A DNA stretch of 64,000 bases from an uncultured Christensenellaceae bacterium (lineage in GTDB: Bacteria > Bacillota > Clostridia > Christensenellales > Borkfalkiaceae): contig CAJUMW010000005.1 of NCBI GenBank assembly GCA_910587625.1, forward strand, positions 1 through 64,000, given 5' to 3'. A model generated the notes under the pieces. It was not told the DNA's origin. It saw only the letters and a list, made by a program, of their open reading frames with translations, and did not search any database. The position numbers were made by a program, and so were the translations under genes. How positions within the stretch are numbered: position 1 is the stretch's first letter; each line of letters opens with the position of its first letter. Of the stretch, positions 59,447 to 64,000 are shown in pieces.

Positions 59447-60043
59447 ATGTATAAAGTTATAGTTATTAGCAGACAATTCGGAAGCGGTGGCAGAACTATC
59501 GGCTACGAAACGGCAAAACTACTAGGCATTCCATGCTACAACCGCGAAATTACGCAAGAAGTTTCAAAAAACTGCGGTTTTTCGATGGAATATATCGACG
59601 ACCATGGGGAGTATGCAAATCATCGCTCTTGGTTCGGGCGCGCTTTTGACAGTCAGTCGCGGCTCAACGGAATGAGCAATCAAGATAAAATATGGATTGA
59701 ACAACGCAAACTTATTTTAGAGCTTGCAAAAAGTCCCTGCGTTATTGTCGGGCGCTGCGCAGACTACATTCTCGCTGACAATGACGAGGTTTTAAAGGTG
59801 TTTATTCACGCGGACGACAGTTTTCGTGCCGAAAGAATTGTGAAATTGTACGGAGAAAGCGCCGAAAAGCCGGAGAAGAGGCTTAAAGATAAGGATAAGC
59901 GCCGAAGCGCATATTACAAGTATTATACCGAAACGGAATGGGGTGTAGCGTCAAACTATCACATAGCGCTCGATTCCGGCAAACTTGGCATAGAAAAATG
60001 CGTTAAAATTCTTGCCGACTTATATAAAAATACAAATTCTTGA
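59447..60043 (+). CDS. Cytidylate kinase-like family protein
   Basis: A 198-aa P-loop protein with the degenerate nucleotide site SRQFGSGGRTIG (about 7-18; no GK[ST]), VIVGRCADYIL and a lid with RRSAYYKYYTETEWG. This family is widespread in Clostridia and distinct from the true Cmk. Likely a nucleoside monophosphate kinase or a relative; substrate unproven. No ribosome site; probably leaderless. A terminator follows. Confidence 0.88.
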   Translation: MYKVIVISRQFGSGGRTIGYETAKLLGIPCYNREITQEVSKNCGFSMEYIDDHGEYANHRSWFGRAFDSQSRLNGMSNQDKIWIEQRKLILELAKSPCVIVGRCADYILADNDEVLKVFIHADDSFRAERIVKLYGESAEKPEKRLKDKDKRRSAYYKYYTETEWGVASNYHIALDSGKLGIEKCVKILADLYKNTNS

Positions 60044-60055
60044 CAATTTCAACTT

Positions 60056-60096
60056 GCCCGAGTCGCATAATAACCCGACTCGGGCCCTTCTTTTTC
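60056..60096 (+). terminator. Rho-independent terminator
   Basis: GCCCGAGTCG and CGACTCGGGC form a 10-bp stem, then CCTTCTTTTT. Confidence 0.9.
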
Positions 60097-60111
60097 TAAA
60101 AAACCGCATAA

Positions 60112-60120
60112 ATCGACAAA
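60112..60120 (-). promoter_or_regulatory. Candidate Spo0A box upstream of spoIIID
   Basis: ATCGACAAA is the complement of TTTGTCGAT, one mismatch from the 0A-box TTTGTCGAA, 41 nt before spoIIID. Confidence 0.35.
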
Positions 60121-60160
60121 TCTCGGAATAAGTTTATAGTACTTAATTTTGGGGGCAAGT

Positions 60161-60406
60161 ATGTGGGATTATTTAGCCGAACGTGTAATTAAAGAGGGAG
60201 AATACATAATAGAAACGTTGTCTACCGTGCGCGCAACTGCAAAGTATTTCGGTATATCTAAATCAACCGTACATAAAGACGTAACCGAACGACTTAAAAA
60301 CGTTGATGCTAAGCTGTTTGAAGAAGTAAGAATGGTGTTGGACAAAAACCTGTCCGAGCGGCATATCCGCGGGGGTATGGCAACTAAGCGCAAATATTCG
60401 CATTGA
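60161..60406 (+). CDS. spoIIID: Stage III sporulation protein D
   Basis: An 81-aa DNA-binding regulator of mother-cell genes in sporulation. The helix-turn-helix ATAKYFGISKSTVHKDVTERL (about 27-47) and the C-terminal HIRGGMATKRKY match SpoIIID of Bacillus closely. The ATG at 60161 follows GGGGGC; the TTG at 60149 falls inside that site and is rejected. Confidence 0.96.
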   Translation: MWDYLAERVIKEGEYIIETLSTVRATAKYFGISKSTVHKDVTERLKNVDAKLFEEVRMVLDKNLSERHIRGGMATKRKYSH

Positions 60407-60449
60407 CAAAAATTTCATAAAAAATTAGCATAAAAAATGTGTTTATCCA

Positions 60450-60479
60450 TTGAAAAAGATATATAATTTATGTTATAAT
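60450..60479 (+). promoter_or_regulatory. Promoter of the dehydratase-activase gene
   Basis: TTGAAA (60450-60455), an 18-nt spacer, TATAAT (60474-60479). Transcription from about 60486 rules out the TTG at 60450 as the translation start. Confidence 0.7.
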
Positions 60480-60530
60480 TCTTCTGAATACAATCATGCC
60501 GAGATTATATACTCGGTTACGGAAATGTTT

Positions 60531-63455
60531 ATGAAACTTTTGGGAATAGACGTCGGTTCAACAACCGTAAAAGCGGCTGTAATCGATGAGAACGGTAATT
60601 TAAATTATTCTTCATATGTGCGGCATTTTGCAAACGTAAAGCAAACAGTTCTTGCCGAGCTCAACACAATCAAGCAAAAGTTCGGCGGAGAATACTGTGT
60701 TTCGATTACGGGCAGCGCCGGCTTGGGTTTGGCGCAGCGCAGCGACATAAACTTCGTTCAGGAAGTTCAGGCTGCGTTTATTGCCATACGCAAACTTCAT
60801 TCGGATACGGACGTTGCTATAGAACTCGGCGGCGAGGACGCTAAAATTATCTTTGTCACAGGCGGTACCGAACAGCGTATGAACGGTTCGTGCGCAGGCG
60901 GTACGGGTGCGTTTATCGATCAGATGGCAACTCTTTTGAACGTTTCCGTCGAGGAAATGGACGAACTCTCGCTTAAAGCCGAAAAAACTTATCCTATAGC
61001 TTCGCGCTGCGGAGTATTTGCTAAATCCGATATTCAGCCTCTTTTAAATCAAGGCGCAAAAAAATCGGACATAGCCGCCTCTATCTTTCAAGCCGTAGTC
61101 GACCAAACCGTTTCGGGGCTTGCGCAGGGCAGAAAAATTTGCGGTAAAGTGCTCTTTTTGGGCGGACCGTTGCACTTTTTAAAGGGGTTAAGACAAGCCT
61201 TTGTTAAAACCTTAAAGCTGGACGACGCTCACGCTGTTTTTCCGGATAACGCCCCTTGCTTTATGGCTATCGGCGCGGCATTGCACTCTGTTGGCGAAAG
61301 CGGCAGTAAAATCGAAGATATTATTGAAAAGATAACAAACTCCGCTTCGGGAAATGAAATAGTGACGGGCAGACGCCTGTTTGAAAATACTCGGCAATAC
61401 GCCGAGTTCGTCAAACGCCACAGGGCAACCGACTTGCAGTTTTGTGACATAGCAAATTACGATGGGGATTGTTTTCTCGGAATAGACAGCGGTTCGACTA
61501 CAACAAAGCTCATGTTGATAACTCCCGACTGTAAAATATTGTGGTCGCATTATCAATCCAATAACGGACAACCGCTCGATATTGTTGTCGAAAAACTAAA
61601 AGAACTCTACGCGTTGACGGATAATAAACTAAAAATCCGCGCAAGCGCAGTAACGGGCTATGGTGAAGACCTCATAAAAAGTGCAATAAAAGCCGACTTC
61701 GGAATTGTCGAAACGGTCGCGCACTTTAAAGCCGCGCTGCACTTCAACCCGAAAGTCGACTTTATAATAGATATCGGCGGACAGGATATCAAGTGTTTTA
61801 AAATTAAAAACGGCGCAATCGACTCGATAATGCTTAACGAAGCTTGCTCGTCGGGCTGCGGTTCGTTTATTCAAACTTTTGCCCGTGCCATGGGGCTGGA
61901 AATAGACAAATTCTCTGAAAAGGGTCTGTATGCCGCAAACCCCGTAGAACTCGGCTCGCGCTGTACGGTATTTATGAACAGCGCGGTAAAGCAGGCGCAA
62001 AAGGACGGCGCCACCGTCGAGGATATTTCTGCCGGACTATCATCGTCAATAGTAAAAAATGCAATTTACAAGGTAATACGCGCAACAAGCGTCGACGAGT
62101 TGGGTGAAAATATAGTTGTACAAGGCGGCACATTTTTAAATGATGCAGTGCTTCGTTCGTTCGAGCTCGAAACGGGTAAAAATGTAATCCGCCCTGGAAT
62201 TGCGGGGCTTATGGGCGCATTCGGAGCGGCTCTGTACGCAAAGGAAAATATTTGCGGGGAAAGCACTACCGCAACGCGCGACGAGCTGGAAAGCTTTACA
62301 TATAAATCCCGTTCTACAAATTGCCGCGGTTGTATGTCCAATTGCAACGTAAATATTATATCTTTTGGCGACGGCAGAAAATATATTTCAGGCAACAAGT
62401 GTGAAAAAGGCGCAGGGCTTAAACCTGTTTCCGACGATTACGACATCTACCGCTATAAGCAAACCAGGCTTTTGCAGTGCGTCGAAGGCATCATAACGGG
62501 CAAAAAGCGCGGCAAAGTCGGGTTATGCATGCAGCTTGGAATGTATGAGCAGTTGCCCATATGGGCAGGCTTTTTCGAAACGCTCGGTTTCGAAGTCGTA
62601 CTTTCCGACTCTTCCTCGCGCGAGCTGTATTTCAAGGGACAGCACACAGTCGCTTCCGATACGGCTTGCTATCCCGCAAAGCTCATACACGGACATGTCG
62701 AAAGCCTCTTGGACAGAGGAGTCGACTTCATCTTTATGCCCTGTGAAAGCTATAATTTAGACGAGCACTGCTCTACAAATCACTACAACTGTCCCGTCGT
62801 GGCGTACTATCCCGAGCTTTTAAAGGCAAATAACGAGCGGCTTAATAACTCTAATTTTATAATGCCCTATCTCGATTTGAATATGCTCGATAAGACTGTC
62901 AAAACATTAAAGTCCGCGCTATCCGCTTATAAGCTAAAATCGGGGGAAATAAAGCGCGCGCTCAAAGTCGGATTTGCGCGCCTTGACGGTTATCACGGCG
63001 ACGTGAAGTCCAAGGCGGATGAAATTTTGTGGAAATCGGAAACAGAGGGCAAGCAGGTAATAGTTCTTGCGGGCAGACCCTATCATTTGGACAGTGAAAT
63101 AAACCACGGTATAAATAAACTTTTGACCTCGCTCAATCTGTCGGTGTTGTCCGAGGACAGTATTTTTGAAAAGGGCGACAACGTAAAAGTCAACGTTTTA
63201 AATCAATGGACTTATCACGCAAGACTTTATAGGGCTGCGGACTTTGTTTCAAAGCGTAAAAACGTAAATCTCGTTCAGTTGGTGTCGTTCGGCTGCGGAC
63301 TCGACGCCATAACTACCGACGAAGTACGTTCTATTTTAGAAAAAAACGGCAAGCTTTATACACAGATAAAGATAGACGAAATAAACAACCTCGGCGTCGT
63401 TAAAATACGGCTTCGAAGTATGCTTGCAGCAATAGACGAGGCGGCAAAAAAATGA
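60531..63455 (+). CDS. 2-hydroxyacyl-CoA dehydratase activase-like protein with two ASKHA domains
   Basis: 974 aa. Two BadF/HgdC-type ATPase domains lie in tandem: GIDVGSTTVKAAV (about 5-17) and GIDSGSTTTKLML (about 322). Each keeps the two cysteines that in HgdC hold a shared [4Fe-4S] cluster: SCAGGTG and SRCGVFAKSD (Cys121, Cys160) in the first, ACSSGCGSF and SRCTVFMNSA in the second. A DUF2229-type region follows with NCRGCMSNCNV. HgdC drives one electron into its dehydratase at the cost of ATP. The start at 60531 has ACGGA upstream. The dehydratase-like part, often fused in one ~1400-aa protein, is the next gene. Confidence 0.88.
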   Translation: MKLLGIDVGSTTVKAAVIDENGNLNYSSYVRHFANVKQTVLAELNTIKQKFGGEYCVSITGSAGLGLAQRSDINFVQEVQAAFIAIRKLHSDTDVAIELGGEDAKIIFVTGGTEQRMNGSCAGGTGAFIDQMATLLNVSVEEMDELSLKAEKTYPIASRCGVFAKSDIQPLLNQGAKKSDIAASIFQAVVDQTVSGLAQGRKICGKVLFLGGPLHFLKGLRQAFVKTLKLDDAHAVFPDNAPCFMAIGAALHSVGESGSKIEDIIEKITNSASGNEIVTGRRLFENTRQYAEFVKRHRATDLQFCDIANYDGDCFLGIDSGSTTTKLMLITPDCKILWSHYQSNNGQPLDIVVEKLKELYALTDNKLKIRASAVTGYGEDLIKSAIKADFGIVETVAHFKAALHFNPKVDFIIDIGGQDIKCFKIKNGAIDSIMLNEACSSGCGSFIQTFARAMGLEIDKFSEKGLYAANPVELGSRCTVFMNSAVKQAQKDGATVEDISAGLSSSIVKNAIYKVIRATSVDELGENIVVQGGTFLNDAVLRSFELETGKNVIRPGIAGLMGAFGAALYAKENICGESTTATRDELESFTYKSRSTNCRGCMSNCNVNIISFGDGRKYISGNKCEKGAGLKPVSDDYDIYRYKQTRLLQCVEGIITGKKRGKVGLCMQLGMYEQLPIWAGFFETLGFEVVLSDSSSRELYFKGQHTVASDTACYPAKLIHGHVESLLDRGVDFIFMPCESYNLDEHCSTNHYNCPVVAYYPELLKANNERLNNSNFIMPYLDLNMLDKTVKTLKSALSAYKLKSGEIKRALKVGFARLDGYHGDVKSKADEILWKSETEGKQVIVLAGRPYHLDSEINHGINKLLTSLNLSVLSEDSIFEKGDNVKVNVLNQWTYHARLYRAADFVSKRKNVNLVQLVSFGCGLDAITTDEVRSILEKNGKLYTQIKIDEINNLGVVKIRLRSMLAAIDEAAKK

Positions 63456-64000
63456 ACGAAAGAAATTATTCAACAGTATATCCCAAGTGGGACAAATCGA
63501 TGAAATCCACGCACAAGATACTTGTCCCCGATATGTTGCCCTGGCACTTCGAGATTATAGAGCAAGTTCTCAAATTAGAGGGCTATGACGTGGAGGTTTT
63601 AAAAAACAACACAAGAACGGTTATTGACGAGGGACTTAAACACGTCCATAACGACACTTGCTATCCCTGCCTTTGCGTGGTAGGGCAATACATCGACGCA
63701 TTAAAGAGCGGAAAATATGATTTGGAACATACGGCGCTTATGATAACGCAGACGGGCGGCGGCTGTCGCGCTTCCAACTATATGCCGCTTATACGCAAGG
63801 CAATTAATGCCGAGTTTCCGCAGGTGCCGGTAGTGTCTGTCAATTTTTCCGGACTTGAAAAGGAGAGTTCGTTCGAAATAGGCGTAAAACTTTTCCTTAA
63901 ATTTGCATACGCCATAATTTACGGTGACAGCATTATGTGGTGCTATAACCAGACAAAACCCTACGAAAAAACCGACGGACAAGCGGACGCGGCAAGAGAA
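63452..64000 (+). CDS. HgdB/dehydratase-like partner (partial, runs off the window)
   Basis: The ATG at 63452 overlaps the previous stop (ATGA). The visible 183 codons are open to the window end. The protein opens MNERNYSTVYPKWDKSMKS, with LVPDMLPWHFEIIEQVLKLE, NDTCYPCLCVVGQYIDAL and TQTGGGCRASNY. It resembles the C-terminal part of the large activase-related proteins of anaerobes, whose cysteines likely bind an Fe-S cluster. Its separation from the activase seems to be gene fission (or the unfused state). Confidence 0.85.
   Translation, partial: MNERNYSTVYPKWDKSMKSTHKILVPDMLPWHFEIIEQVLKLEGYDVEVLKNNTRTVIDEGLKHVHNDTCYPCLCVVGQYIDALKSGKYDLEHTALMITQTGGGCRASNYMPLIRKAINAEFPQVPVVSVNFSGLEKESSFEIGVKLFLKFAYAIIYGDSIMWCYNQTKPYEKTDGQADAARE

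Overview
The window is a gene-dense stretch of a bacterial chromosome from an anaerobic, endospore-forming member of the Clostridia. Four things point there: sporulation genes (spoIIE, spoIIID, a PdaB-type deacetylase, a YlbJ-like membrane protein), strict-anaerobe enzymes ([FeFe]-hydrogenase, rubrerythrin, 2-hydroxyacyl-CoA dehydratase activase, a thioredoxin-reductase-like flavoprotein without an NADPH motif), the LL-diaminopimelate aminotransferase route to meso-DAP, and Gram-positive style ribosome sites and sigma-A promoters. I cannot name the genus. No insertion sequence, prophage or CRISPR array is visible.

Layout. 1-480: three tRNA genes (initiator Met, Met, Glu) on the minus strand. 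0.5-5.6 kb: tilS, hpt, two poorly known genes and bioY. 5.6-10 kb: a tightly overlapping operon alr-ygfA-rsmD-coaD-aroF-pheA. 10-13.9 kb: ylbJ-like gene, two tandem patatin-like hydrolases, rarA. 13.9-16.2 kb: a GntR/ABC transporter operon on the minus strand. 16.4-20.5 kb: pdaB, a tandem-OB SSB, a MATE exporter, lgt. 20.5-23.7 kb: [FeFe]-hydrogenase, an XRE regulator behind three matching operators, and the flavoprotein. 23.8-27.9 kb: prmA-rsmE-mtaB-hinT-galM-like operon. 27.9-29.3 kb: a WYL regulator divergent from a two-gene micro-operon (66 aa and 26 aa). 29.3-31.9 kb: an NMT1/SsuA-type ABC importer. 32-36 kb: valS and a membrane-anchored metallo-beta-lactamase-fold protein. 36 kb: a complete FMN riboswitch whose only downstream gene encodes a 51-aa two-helix membrane protein. 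36.5-43.3 kb: dapF, pyrG, dapL, malQ, and a lipoprotein gene interrupted by an in-frame TGA. 43.3-49 kb, minus strand: spoIIE, mnmG, dnaA. 49-58.5 kb: recF, a PHP phosphoesterase, a VanW protein, plsX-rnc-smc-ftsY. 58.5-64 kb: rubrerythrin coupled to a frameshifted small gene, a cytidylate-kinase-like gene, spoIIID, and a dehydratase activase split over two genes, the last running off the window.

The core genes form ordinary housekeeping operons: cell wall precursors (alr, dapL, dapF), aromatic amino acids, rRNA and tRNA modification, replication and segregation. The most notable things are small: the FMN-riboswitch membrane protein, the WYL-linked micro-operon whose last stop codon is the loop of a hairpin, the small gene coupled to rubrerythrin, the XRE operator array, and a recurring promoter layout in which the start codon lies 6-7 nt after the -10 box with no ribosome site (tilS, alr, dapF, the cytidylate-kinase-like gene), which suggests leaderless mRNAs.
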